NCBI GenBank assembly: GCA_947034895.1
Contig: OX344764.1
Coordinates: 15,314,001 to 15,378,000 of the forward strand
Reading direction: 5' to 3'
Length of the DNA: 64,000 nucleotides
DNA from: Rhytidiadelphus loreus
Lineage: Eukaryota > Streptophyta > Bryopsida > Hypnales > Hylocomiaceae
A program made the translations under genes and the position numbers. The stretch's first letter is position 1. Every line of letters begins with the position of its first letter. The notes under the pieces are model-generated. The model had not been told where the DNA came from and made no database searches. It saw nothing but the letters and a program-made list of their open reading frames with translations. Below are positions 49,145 through 60,001 of this stretch, in pieces.

Positions 49145-50502
49145 CTCCCTCCATTCCAAAATGAACTTTTGCTTGGCCTTAATTTTTTGTCCCAAAATTA
49201 TCTTCCTATTGCAGTTTGTGACATTGCAAATTGGTCAGATTTCGTTTTTGATTGCCAACAAAACAACTCCAAGTAGTAGTTCCCTCTCTATCCATGCAAT
49301 CATCAATGAAATGACTAAAGGGGTCAATCAACATTGTTCATTTTTATTTTTTGCATCTCTTTGAATATTGCCCAATTGAAGGGCATGAAGCTCTGGAAGG
49401 CGGAACAAAGGGCTACACGTGGTCTTGGGCATATACTAAATGCCTACAAAATGACAACCTCACACTCAAAAATTAATTGACCAGTGGTGCTTTTTGAAAA
49501 TGCCCCCCAAAATCTATTTTTCAATATTTTCAAACTACACTTTGAAAAGGGCTTCAAAACTCAAAGTTTCTTAAATGCTAAGAGTGTACCAAACTTTACT
49601 TATAGTGCAAATTTGGTTTTTAAAATGTTATTTTTAGCCTTAATCCTTAACTACCTAAGCAACCATATATGGTCAATCTAAAATTTAGGCTCATTTTGTA
49701 GTGGGTAGTTAAATTTGTTTGACTGTTTAAAAAAAATTGTGGGCAGTTTTGAGGGTTGACAATTGGAAATTTTCATTTTTCACCAAAAAAGGTTCATAAT
49801 TGATTTTTGAGAGGTCCTCAAACGCATATATGTACCATTAGTGAAGTGTAAAGCTTGCCAATTTTACTTCATTTCCCGGCTTTGAATAAAGCTTGTCAAT
49901 TTCACTTGATTTGAGATCTAAAAAATTGTACTTACCCATTTGCTTTGAGAATGGCTCCAATGTAAAGTGTAAAGTGTTTTCATAATTTTCACCATTGAAA
50001 ATTTATACTTGCAACTGTTGATTTGGATTTATTTGCAATTTGTACTTAAACGAAATTGCATTTCAACAATTGCAAGGTGGATTGTGTAACAAGTTTGATA
50101 GCTTTTCATGTGAAATTAAGTTTTTTTAAGAGTGCATTGTAGTGTACTAACTCTATTTGTAGTTGTTCATATCACCTTCCATCCTCCAAAACTTTTGTAT
50201 GTAAATTTTTGAAACATTGTAGCGAGGGGCAACATACTAAAAATAGAATGCATACATTTTTCTTGTTATAATCTCACAACTCCTATGCAATTTCACACTC
50301 AGAATTGGTAATCATACTAATAAGCAAGCTCTCTAAACATCTACAAGGTTAGATTTTGAAGGAAAACAAATTTCTTCATTGGAGATAATTATAATCCCAT
50401 GCTCTTTTTTCTTAGGAAAAACACACTTGGAAAGGCTTAAGCACTTAGGGGTTAATTCAAAACATTTTGTTCAATAGGAAGATCATTTTGGGACGGAGGT
50501 AG
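49145..50502. mobile_element. Stowaway-like (Tc1/mariner) non-autonomous element, 1358 bp
   Basis: The left end reads CTCCCTCCATTCCAAAATGA. The right end, on the opposite strand, reads CTACCTCCGTCCCAAAATGA. Both match the plant Stowaway terminus (CTCCCTCCGTCCCAAAAT). The element is flanked by TA at 49143-49144 and 50503-50504, the usual target duplication of this superfamily. It is much longer than typical Stowaway MITEs but has no DDE transposase frame. A block CCCAAAATTATCTTCCTATTG near 49192 echoes the subterminal sequence of the right end. Confidence 0.8.
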
Positions 50503-50504
50503 TA

Positions 50505-51856
50505 CTAAGTAATGGTTGTTTTACAAAAACAAATTACATAGCATCTATGATTGGCTTGTGTAAAAGTAACATGGAAATTCATTTTGACAAGCAAATTTTG
50601 AATCAACTATACTATTTTGAATTTTATACAACAACCAACATCATAGAATACCTAACACCACTTATTTTCAATACTTTTTTAATGTTTTTTCCACTTAATA
50701 AAAAAACATAAAAAGAAGAGTCTTCATATCAATGCCAAAATATCATTGGAATCAATATTCAAGTTACATAATATTAGTATACATTATATTTACACAATTT
50801 TCGTGTATGGTAGTGCTAAATGGTATAAAAATGATGTAACTACTATGCCAGTTTAGTAATCTTTTGACATTGACCCAATGATTTTGCCAATGTGCATATC
50901 AATAATTGAAGAAACACAAGAAACTTCTCAATCAACACTAAAATACGAACTAAAATTATTGATATTCAATGGGTAGGTTCAAGAGTGTAATGATGTAGAG
51001 ATAGGAATAGAGACACAAATTGAAATTGCAATAAAGTTTCCAAATTAAAAAAATTCAAGAGATATTCAACATGAAAAATTAATAAATCAAATACATAAAA
51101 GTATTATCTCTAAGATCATTTAATATAAAGAAGTTGACCTTTGTTCAATTAAAAAAAATAGAAGATGATGTAATAATAATATGATAGGTTAATAGCAATC
51201 CATTTTGGTGGTTCATTACATCAATTTTTTTTAAGAATATGGCATTCTAAGGCATTTAAAACTATGTACTTCATTCCATTGAAGAAAAATGAAAGATAAC
51301 TTTAAAATCAAATTGAGAAAATTCAACCATAAACACATTCATTTTGTACATGGATTATAAAAATTCTAAATCAATTATTATTAGGCTAGTATAAAGACTT
51401 CATGAGCTCAAGACTGTATTTCAAAACAAATTTAGATTTTTTTTTGGAAATAGTCCTAAAATGATTTTGAAGGTGTTGAAAGAGGCCTCCAAGAGTAATA
51501 TGGCATTGAAATTTAATAATAATTTTGCAATCTACACTAAATCCTTCAAAGCCATAAATTCTATTCATTTATTAAGGTCATTTAATAAATAAATAAAAAA
51601 CATTATATGTTTTTGAATATTATGGTTAATATCTAAATAAAACAAATTCAAAATTGATTTTCTTCATAATTGAATATATGATTGAATTTTTCATTTATTC
51701 ATGAAAAATAGTTTTCTTTGTTGTTCTATTATTTTCTTGATATGAACAACTGTATTTGTCAAGTTGGCCAAACGTCTAAAGTAACACGCATATTCTATCA
51801 ATTGGCACCTATTCTATTTATTGTGGTGAAGGACATTTTGTCTTTTTGACATGGTA
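50505..51856. other. AT-rich intergenic DNA
   Basis: No coding or structured sequence recognised. It ends at a GA microsatellite. Confidence 0.4.
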
Positions 51857-51881
51857 ATTGAGAGAGAGAGAGAGAGAGAGA
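51857..51881. repeat. GA dinucleotide tract
   Basis: A run of about twelve GA units directly borders the left end of the duplicated block that follows. GA-rich tracts also border its other end (53265-53282) and the matching end of the second copy (63231-63250). Confidence 0.9.
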
Positions 51882-52370
51882 ACCCTGGCCGATATCTGCT
51901 ATTATATCCTCCACGTCTACCTCGGGCAGTTGGACGAGGGGCATTGCGTGGGAGTGTAGCTAGTGTTTGGTCCATTCCTCGATTTGAAGTGGTATTGTTA
52001 TTGTCCGCTGGACGCGCTCTCTTGGAGAAAGCGGCAGTCAAAGGATTAGCCATCGAAAAACTAGCTGGTTTAATCCATCTTTCAATTTGCCTGATGCCGG
52101 CACCAAGGGGGTAATTAGCCAGGAGTTTTGCAGTAAGTTCAATTGCAAATTGGAGTGCTGCTTCAATTATAAACTCCCTCGTATACAGAAAAGTAATTTG
52201 GTGGCGAACAACAACGCGAACCGCATCACTGATCCAGATCACGAAAGCAACAAGCTTAGTCGATAGGGTTGGATATTTGTTGTCAAAAAAGATATGCAGG
52301 TTATTTACCATAAACCATATCGCGTGGTCGAACCACATGACGTCTTCCTTACATCCCTTCGATGAGTCAG
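51868..52370 (-). pseudogene. Truncated second copy of the Gly/Arg-rich (Gag-like) gene
   Basis: About 490 bp match the 3' part of the gene at 60002-61455 (segment 60022-60507) with about 27 differences, roughly 5-6%. The frame is open on the minus strand from about 52338 to 51868 and reads through the position where the other copy has a stop (RQIERW here). Landmarks are MWFDHAIWFMVNNLHIFFD, SKRARPADNNNTTSNRGMDQ and TARGRRGGYNSRYRP. The true C-terminus is lost: at 51868 the sequence runs into the GA tract. Its upstream part is also lost; at a CAGG the sequence switches directly to the 912-bp repeat. Confidence 0.75.
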
Positions 52371-52583
52371 GTTTATCAACGGTAGTTTCAAACCGTATCT
52401 GCCACTTCCATCGTTAAGTTCGTGATACAAATGCATACAGAACATTCTAAGCCATCTCATGAATTTCCCCACTTCTACAGGCAATCCAGTTGCACCAAAC
52501 ATTTTGGTGATATCACAAGTATCTGAGCAACAACATGTGGAATTCAATATTTGAAAAAATGAGCACCAATCTTGAGTAGTCAT
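52305..52583 (-). CDS. Short Cys-rich frame in the repeat, possible first exon (left copy)
   Basis: Begins with ATG at 52583 and reads MTTQDWCSFFQILNSTCCC, then a part with MFGATGLPVEVGKFMRWLRM, and ends shortly after the junction with the truncated Gag-like gene. The same frame exists in the right copy at 62551. I do not recognise it. The leader upstream (TTGTGGGATATAG then ATGCAAGTGAGGC) looks like an untranslated region. It might be exon 1 of the Gag-like gene; the in-frame splice was not certain. Confidence 0.35.
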   Translation of the reverse strand: MTTQDWCSFFQILNSTCCCSDTCDITKMFGATGLPVEVGKFMRWLRMFCMHLYHELNDGSGRYGLKLPLINLTHRRDVRKTSCGSTTRYGLW

Positions 52584-53282
52584 GCCTCACTTGCATCTAT
52601 ATCCCACAACAAACACAAGGTCAGTTACGGGACGCATGCGAGGCGTCTTTAGCATGGCTACACCTTGTTATTGGAGCCTAAGATTACCACACATTAATTC
52701 GAAATAAAGAATAGCGGTTGTCGGGATGAGGCCAGAGAATGCTCCATCGCCCAACAATTGTCAACCTCATCTCCTAGTGAATCAAGGATGAGGTAGAACC
52801 TATGTCGTCATTTCGGCGTCCATAGCTAGAAAAGCGCATCAGAGCAACAGGTACCTCGCCGTGAGTCAGGAGCTCTGTCGTCTTGCAGGTGTACTAACTA
52901 GCAACAAGAAGTTGCTGCAGCACCTTATGGTACAGAAGCTGAGGAGCGTAGGATCATCATGTCGGGGTCGCCTTCAAGTAGGTAATGTATGCATGTATGT
53001 ACATATCCGTTAAGACCCTTGACTCTTATTCACACAGTATTGATAGTAATAGACACCACGTATGTACGTGTAATGCCTAGTTATAGGTAGTAAGCTTTGG
53101 CTTTTTCAAAAAAGCAATAGACGTACTAGCATTTCATGGCTACTTTGTATGAAGATTTTTTAAGAAATCCATTTGTAAAAGGAGACGAATATTCTATTGT
53201 TTGATATTTTGTGGATGTAATGCCATATCACTGGAGAACATGTCATCTTATTTCATTGACACGAGAGAGGGAGAGAGAGAGA
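52371..53282 (-). repeat. 912-bp direct repeat, left copy
   Basis: Reading the bases by eye, this differs from 62339-63250 at about one position (TAGTTTC against TAGTGTC near 52387). It contains the frame described at 52305-52583. Both ends are sharp: CAGG at one side and a GA tract at the other. As a direct repeat around 9.06 kb of retroelement-like sequence it could be an LTR or a recent segmental duplication. Confidence 0.9.
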
Positions 53283-53516
53283 CCCGTCGACCACCCCTCG
53301 GTAGCACGAGTCTGTAACAAGAATGAGACCTGGTATGTCATCACTCTGCATACAGAGGTGTGCAGACTAGGCTCATCTGTTTTACTAGTTGACACTTCGA
53401 TCTGAAGTGAGGGAATTTTTGAACTCTCTAATGTTGAGGTATACTGTCGTTGGTTTTCGTACTTGGATATCTAACTTTATCAGTAGTTGTAATGATGATT
53501 CTCCCTTACTGTCATT
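53283..53516. other. Spacer between repeat and RT pseudogene
   Basis: A short stretch between the repeat and the end of the RT frame. It contains CCGAGGGGTGGTCGACGGG on the minus strand next to the repeat, a weak candidate for a polypurine tract. Otherwise nothing is seen. Confidence 0.3.
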
Positions 53517-56500
53517 TAAGAGTAGTAAATTGGGGTATATATCTTGCCTAGTAGAGTTATAATGACGGAAATATCAACTTTGATTGCAGAAAACTGCCCT
53601 GAACTAAGCCATGATATGACTTTGCTTCGTAGTCGATTCTCCTTGAATCCATTCTGTACGAGAGTCTGAATGAGTAGTTGGATCTCATCAATCGCATACT
53701 ATGTGCGATTTGAGATGTATAGAATTGGAAGGACTTGAGAGAGGATAACATTATACGCATTGCGTACAGGTCTATTAGACTAAAATTTTATAAATTGCGT
53801 ATAGCGGAAGGGGAGCGTCTTGCGTTTATTAAACTTTTTAATGTGGAAGTCGGCTAGAGATTCTAGATTGACTGTAAAATGGACGTTCATGAAATGCGCA
53901 GCAATGCCCCTTAGAGGGTCATTTTCAGTGAACGTCTCAATTTCAGGTTTGATTTCCACTACATGCAATGGATAGATCTAGAATGGATTATCTGGTGTGC
54001 AAGGTTGCAAGGGGTCCAGAAAAATGTGTGGATTTCAGACATTAAACCAACAGATGTCATCAGTATAGCAGAAAGCATGTTGGAACTTGGACATTAGATT
54101 AGGGCGACCTAATTTTGCGAGCCTTTGAATAAATCGGACTTCGTAGGACATGAGGTATAGATTGCACCATAATGGTGAGCACCCAAAACCCATAGGAATA
54201 CCCTTGGTTTGGCGCCAGACTTGGTCGCCAAGAGTAACCATGCAGTTTGTCATAAGCCATGCATGAATCTCTAAAAGTCTCTCCAGAGGCATAGGAATCC
54301 ACACCCCGTATCTTGGTTGTGCAGTGCTCCATCAAGCAGTGGAAATCGTATTATCGCCATTGATTTTTACCCATAGTTTGGTTTCAGCCTTGGGGTGTGA
54401 TAGAGCAGCCTCATGAAAATTGGTTCTCAACACAAATGTTACAACATTCAATAGGTTATCTGGGCCAATTAAAGGGATAGATTTGAAACACTTTGTAATG
54501 TTAGCGACGTATATGTCGTACATCTGGTTAGGCAGATTTAAGGTAATCTGCAATATCGAATCCACCATCCAAAAAATGGATGTGTCGACTTGCATGAACT
54601 GCTTGTATTTTTTCACCGTGTTTAAGGCCCATACGCAAAAAATTTCAAGCACTGTCATTGTGGCAACTGTGAGCAAAGAAGCCACATTGGTGTAAATAGT
54701 GTGAAACGCATTAGTGAGCCATCTATATTTTTTCTTATGCTGTTTGTATGACGCCATGAGGAATGGAAGGACATTGTACTCAGGAGGTACTTCTGGAAGA
54801 ATGCGTAAGATATCTATTTTGACAGAGTCAAAGATCATCATGGGCATTGCCCAGTGTCCCTCATCCTTACAGGGTGTAAAATCATCGCTAGAAAGGCATA
54901 TGAATGCTTGTAGACAAATGTGACGGATGCACATGAGGGTCAAACCACACTCAAAGGTACCATTGGGATTACTTTTGTAGGACAGGACTTGAGTCATTTT
55001 TTAAACTTTTGAAGGTCTCAATTACTTTGATGTTGTTATTATTTTTTTAAATTTATTGATGAATAGTATAGAAATGTATCGTCTTAAGGGGATGAAGAAA
55101 AAATTTCATAAAAAAAATCTTTTAAAAGTTGTAAATTACCAATTTTAAAGCTAAATTTAGTGTCTTTGTTACATTATAGTACTTTAAATAGATTTTTTTA
55201 TCCTAATTTTTTAATCTTTTAAAATATACAATTATGAAAAAGAATTTCTAGTGATTAAATTTTGGACTAAAAATTGTATAATTTTTTAATCAATTTATTG
55301 ATTTTTGACACATTCTTGATTTAATCTATAAAAATAATTAAACATTCAATTTCAAAAATTGATTTCATAGGGACCTTTATGTAAATAATATGAACACTTT
55401 TTATTTTATCACAATCATCATTTGAACTAGTTTTTCTATTGAAAAAGACGTTCAAATGTTTTTACTTCTGAATATTATAGAAAATGAAAAAATATTTAAA
55501 TTATAGCAAATGATTCCTTTTCTAATCTATCATATGAATACATATACATATGATTTTTTTAAATTTCATTACATTATTATTCATTAGATATTAAACCCCT
55601 TTTCTACCATTGAAAAACTTGACAGGCTGATATCTGAACTTCAATTTGAACTTTAGTAAAGAAAATTAGATTATTTTGTGAATAGAAAAATATTAGTCTT
55701 AACATGACTTGAACTACTAATAGAAAAGGACTAAAATGACTAAATTTAATAGATTAGCATTAAAAAACAATAGCTATAAAGAAGATACATTGCAGATTTC
55801 AATGTGTCTGACCCCTTTTTTGGTCCATTTGAGTGAGATTTGACCCATGAAGCATGGATTGTTATTGGCCTTATCGATTCCTGATACATACAGGTTTAAT
55901 AGCAACCATTTAAGTTTGTTGTTCACTACTGGAAGCGAGAATAATGCTAGTCCAGAGTGTTTGAAACCAAATTTGTTTGTAATAGATACCTCTCGGAGCT
56001 TGTTGGAATAGAACTGTCTAAACAAATTGGATGTTTCATCGAGATCCAAAGCATAGTCATGTAGTTTGAATTTGTGATACAACCGAACAAATGCATCGGT
56101 AGCGACATGTAATGTTTGCCGAATGTCAGTAGGGGCGAGTGGTACGTGGTTCAGCCCCATTTGGACTACAGCCTGTAACTTTGGATTTTGGATAATAAAC
56201 AAGTCCATGGTACGTACATGGAGGCATGGTTTAGAGTAATCAAAGCTTTCAAATGCAGTGAGTAGATCACGGAAAGCATGGAAGCATTTAGCCGAATTAC
56301 ACAAGCAACTAGCATTAGAGTCAAGAAGATGTATAAAAGAAAAGTGTTTGAATACATCGGATGGTTTATAGATTTTTGTTGCTACATTCCTATCGTAAGA
56401 CCATGAAAGTACTACTATGTCAATATCAACTTGCTCGGATAATCCAAAGTGTAAAATGACTTCTCTAAGAGTTTGCCGTATATTGATCCATTCCATCGCT

Positions 56501-56600
56501 CGGCTGTAATACACCACTGGCAAGTACTTGATCCCTGTTTTCTTACTCCGCTGCAACTGTAGCCTCCCGTATGCGTCCTTGCTCACAATTCTGTCCGTTA
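53517..56600 (-). pseudogene. Broken reverse transcriptase gene of a non-Ty1/Ty3 type
   Basis: Read on the minus strand. An N-terminal block (56586-55774) has SKKTGIKYLPVVYYSRAMEW, WSYDRNVATK and HVRTMDLFIIQNPKL. After about 780 bp of very AT-rich DNA (an intron or insertion) comes the RT part (54997-53517). It has KKYRWLTNAF, a motif-A block (NITKCFKSIPLIGPDNLL), a single TGA at 54332, then the motif-B block (TKGIPMGFGCSPLWCNLYL) and the catalytic box CYTDDICWFN. The thumb-like part follows, with LPFRYTQFIKF and AYNVILSQVLPILYIS. Further in-frame stops follow the catalytic box and interrupt the thumb part. GIPMG with YxDD is unlike Ty1/copia or Ty3/gypsy and closer to Penelope, group II or domesticated RT-type (rvt) genes; which one I cannot say. 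Both aspartates of the YTDD box survive. No endonuclease, RNase H or integrase was recognised. Confidence 0.8.
54998..55773 (-). other. Very AT-rich interruption in the RT gene (intron or insertion)
   Basis: It separates the N-terminal frame (ending ICN before a GTATCT donor-like site near 55788) from the RT frame. Stops occur in all frames. An acceptor candidate near 55005 (TTCAAAAG) leads to an in-frame stop before the ATG at 54997, so a clean splice is not shown. Confidence 0.4.
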
Positions 56601-57956
56601 TTTCTATACAAGAGAGTCAAGATGAGTGGTCTATGAGTCCCATTCTAATACCCTACCCTTCATGTTGGACCGTTCGAAGCGTGGTGCAGTTTTCACTGAT
56701 GAGGTAGCCTTGCTACCAGTTGGTGACTGCGCTGGAGGATAAGATTGACTGCGCGTAGGGCCTCTGTGAGCCCCAAATTCGTCACTTGGGACTCATTGTT
56801 TTCTTTTTTTTTAGTTTATTACCAATTAAGGCATAAAATACTACGAAAAGCCCAAAAAAGAGTGTAGAACCAAAATAGGTATGTCACATACCAATATAGC
56901 ATTTGGTCATAAATAGCCTTTTATCCATAGATTACCCACAAAACCCACTTGTACATAGGTTAGAACCCGTAAATAGTGGGAAACACTAGGGCTACCAAGA
57001 ACTTACCCAGGATAGCCCAAACCCAGGATAGCCCAAACCTAGTGCATGTGACCATGATAGGCTAAATTGGTCTTAGGAGAGATAGGAAAATCCCCACATA
57101 AATTTCCAAAGATAGGTTCTAGTTTCCCCATTCCATCGACGAAACGTTAGGAATCCAAATTGTTAGCATACAGGTGTTACTTGTCCAAGATAGGACACAT
57201 GGAGGAATCCACGGCCGCCGGATAGTGTTCTTGGATCTGAAACATGTCGGGGTATCTACAACGAAATCCATTTGCCAAGATTCCCTCACGTGTGAAAGAT
57301 TCCCTGACTGCCAGTGATTCAACTGAAGTCAGTTTTCACCTCGCCACTGACTGTGTGCCAGATTAGCCCAAGACTTGGCACGTGGCTTGGGGGACTCCAT
57401 GAGAGGTTCCCCCAAAAGTCCCGATTTTTTCTAATCTCCAAAGGATCTTTTTCCGAGCAGTCAACCGCCAAAGGCCACGGTGGGAAATTCATAGAAAATG
57501 CCCAGGCCGCGGTAAAATCTCACTAAAAATTAGACTAGCATCTTTTATGTTAATAACGCGCCCCGAAAAATTTCACAATGTTCCGATAGCGGGAAGTAGC
57601 CGAAATCGACAACATTCCCCCAATTAATAATCACGACAGGATCTTTGCGGGGTTGACTGGCGTCCCGGGAGCGTACAAAGTCGGAACGAAGACACCATGG
57701 AGTCTTTTCTTACTACCTAGAGCCTCCCCAACAACCCTAGCTAGTTACCCAGGCCAAAAGAGGTAAACCCCCAAAGTTAGGTTTTTACCCTTTTAATTGG
57801 CCCTAGTTGGCCCTAGTTTCCAATGGGTTTTTTGCGATAGAAATAGGGGGTATGGAGTTCTTTAGACTAAAAATGGCATTCTGAAGCCATTGGCGCAATT
57901 CGTTTGCAATTCGGAGTTAAACTCCAAAAGTTAGATGTTAGGACCAACGTAAGAAC
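56601..57956. other. Less AT-rich, non-coding block
   Basis: No supported gene. Composition and short CCC/GGG blocks (for example 57380-57720) resemble regulatory (U3-like) sequence preceding the minisatellites and TATA box that follow. Frames at 57119-57322 and 57314-57526 have no motif. Confidence 0.35.
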
Positions 57957-58180
57957 TAAACTAGGTGAAAATCTTGAAAGATAAGAGATATGCTTACCTC
58001 AATATTTGAGAGGTGAAGATCTCAAAAGATAAAGATGGAAGTCCTAAGAGATATGCTTACCTCGGTATTTGAGAGGTGAAAATCTCAAAAGATGAGGACG
58101 AAAATCTTAAGAGATATGCTTACCTCGGTAGTCGATATTTGGCTATTTGAGAGGTGGAAATCTCAAAAGATAAGGATGAA
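57957..58180. repeat. 63-bp tandem minisatellite, about three and a half copies
   Basis: GAGATATGCTTACCTC, then TATTTGAGAGGTGAA and ATCTCAAAAGAT recur at about 63-bp spacing; the last unit is lengthened by an extra GTCGATATTTGGC. The array ends about 60 bp before the TATA box. Confidence 0.85.
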
Positions 58181-58233
58181 ATCCAGATGGATGTAGTAGC
58201 AAGTCAAGGGGGGGAGGAGTGGGCCCTTGGAAC

Positions 58234-58243
58234 CCTATAAAAG
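58234..58243 (+). promoter_or_regulatory. TATA box candidate
   Basis: CCCTATAAAAGGGGGCCC is a near-perfect plant TATA element followed by pyrimidine-rich sequence, in a setting typical of an LTR promoter: tandem repeats upstream and a non-coding leader downstream. It faces plus, opposite to the surrounding minus-strand gene remnants, so it may belong to a different, nested element. Confidence 0.5.
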
Positions 58244-58264
58244 GGGGCCCTTCTCCCTTCCAAA

Positions 58265-58580
58265 CCCCCCTCCATTTGGAGAGACTTTGGGTTGGAACCA
58301 AAGCTCTCAAGGTCCTTGTTTGAGTTTTTAGAGTTAGGATCCTTGGGTCCATTCTTATAAGAGCCTTGGCGTTTGGCCAAGCAACTTTGAATAGAGTCTT
58401 TTTGAGCTTTTGTGGGGTTCCATTGTTCTTGTTTCTCAAGTTTATAGAGGCCTTGGGGGTCCCTCTACCTTGTGTGTTGTAAGGTTTTTTAGAGTGCAAG
58501 TCCTTAGAGTCTTTTAGTCTTGTTGTTACATCCTTTTGGAGAGACCTTGGGTTGGAACCAAGGCTCTTAAGTCCTCGCTA
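58265..58580. repeat. Two-copy direct repeat
   Basis: CATTTGGAGAGACTTTGGGT-TGGAACCAAAGCTCT near 58272 recurs near 58533 as CTTTTGGAGAGACCTTGGGT-TGGAACCAAGGCTCT. The spacing is about 262 bp. The frames over it are not credible genes. Confidence 0.7.
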
Positions 58581-58734
58581 TTGTTGGTCCCTTTGGGACG
58601 GCGAAGCTTTGAACCTCCCTCAATTGCTATTGGATCTAACTTGTGTGGGTTTTTTTAGTACTTTAGCCAGGACACTTTGCAACGGTGCTTTAGAGCTTTG
58701 TTGGCTCCAATGTGGTTACTTTTTGTATTTGGAG

Positions 58735-59010
58735 CTTGCTTGGGTCCCACTTTTGAGGGGTCCCACTTTTACCTCCATTGTGGTGATAGTTTTTGTGTTC
58801 TTGCTTACTTGGGTCCCACTTTTGAGGGGTAATACTTTTACCTTCATTGTGGTGATAGTTTTTGTGTTCTTGCTTACTTCGGTCCTACTATTGAGGGGTA
58901 GCACTTTTACCTCCATTGTGGTGATAGTTTTTGTATTCTTGCTTACTTGGGTCCCACTATTGAGAGGTAGCACTTTTATCCCCATTGTGGTGATAGTTGG
59001 TGTGTTCTTG
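58735..59010. repeat. 69-bp tandem minisatellite, four copies
   Basis: Units of the form CTTACTTGGGTCCCACTTTT-GAGGGG...ACTTTTACC-CATTGTGGTGATAGTTTTTG repeat every 69 bp. Because 69 is divisible by three, both strands stay open and produce a 213-aa plus frame (58552-59193) and a 156-aa minus frame (58716-59186) with 23-residue repeats. I judge both to be by-products of the repeat, not genes. Confidence 0.85.
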
Positions 59011-60001
59011 AGTGGATTGAGAAAGGTTATACTAACCCTAGAGATACCCTCCACTGTACCTTGGCGATGCCACTTTGGAGGGCTTCTAGTGCTTAATGTG
59101 AGTGGGTTCATTGTTGAAGGTGTAAGGGGGTGGTTGAAGGCGTCAAAGGGTAGACTTTTTTCTCCTTTAAACTTTGTAAGTGTCAATTGTTAGTCAAGGC
59201 CAAGAGCTAGGTACCATTAGGACTGAAGTCAAGTCGTATTTGATTAGATAAGCTTAGAGTAGACCTAGAGAGGTTTCCAAAAACATAAGACACGTGGGAA
59301 TCGGAGTTAGGATGCCCAAGATATCGATGGATGAAGTTTTGAGCCCAAAACAGATGAAACTTGGGAGTGTTCGTCCAACCAAGTTGGGACTTAGGATTTA
59401 GCTAGAAAGTAGGAAGTCAAGTCCATAGGTCAAATTTCACCCTCAACCAAATTTGGAAACCCATAGAAAACCATGGATGAAGTTTGATAGCCTTGCGATC
59501 AAAACTTCATCCGCTCATAGCGGCTCACCAGAGAGTCCAAATTGAGCGAGTCTTAGGTTTTTAGAAATGGCATGAGATAATATTCTACCTTAGAACAATA
59601 GAGTAAATTTTAGAAATAGGAAACACAAAAAACATAACATAGTAGGATAATCAACTTAAGAGTCATTTAGAACCACGATTAGAGAGTCACGATTAGGGAC
59701 TTAGCAAAAAAGATCCATTGCTTGGAAGGCACAATGGATTGACGCTTAGACACCCATTAGAGTAGGACACTATCATAGAACTAAAACCTGGTTGTGTTCG
59801 CCGATTTACCAAGGGTGGGTAAATAAGCGCCCACAGCCTCTTGCAAGTATCAGTCTCGATTCCGTTGGGGGGGCTCGGTTGTGTTACTCGTGGGGTGCTA
59901 CTTGCATGATAGCATTTCCTTGTCATGACAAATGCTTCATTTGGATTAGTAACAACCTCCTCAGCCCTCGCATATTCTTGGATGCAAGGAGGTGCTCGAG
60001 C
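59011..60001. other. Non-coding stretch between minisatellites and Gag-like gene
   Basis: No gene recognised. The minus frame at 59693-59926 (NGIETDTCKRLWALIYPPLV) and the plus frame at 59792-60100 overlap and lack recognisable domains. It may be part of the internal leader of a retroelement. Confidence 0.35.

Noticed and set aside
49025..50456. A TTAA-bounded element with ends TTAACCCCTAAATG and CTTAGGGGTTAA
   Set aside because: The right motif lies within the Stowaway-like element, which the left part pre-dates, so the two motifs cannot be ends of one element.
58716..59186. 156-codon minus-strand frame with repeated TKTITTM-type units
   Set aside because: Same minisatellite read on the other strand; not independent evidence of a gene.
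58552..59193. 213-codon plus-strand frame with repeated hydrophobic 23-residue units, looking like a membrane protein
   Set aside because: It is produced by a 69-bp minisatellite that keeps several frames open on both strands; there are no splice sites, domain or non-repetitive coding signal.
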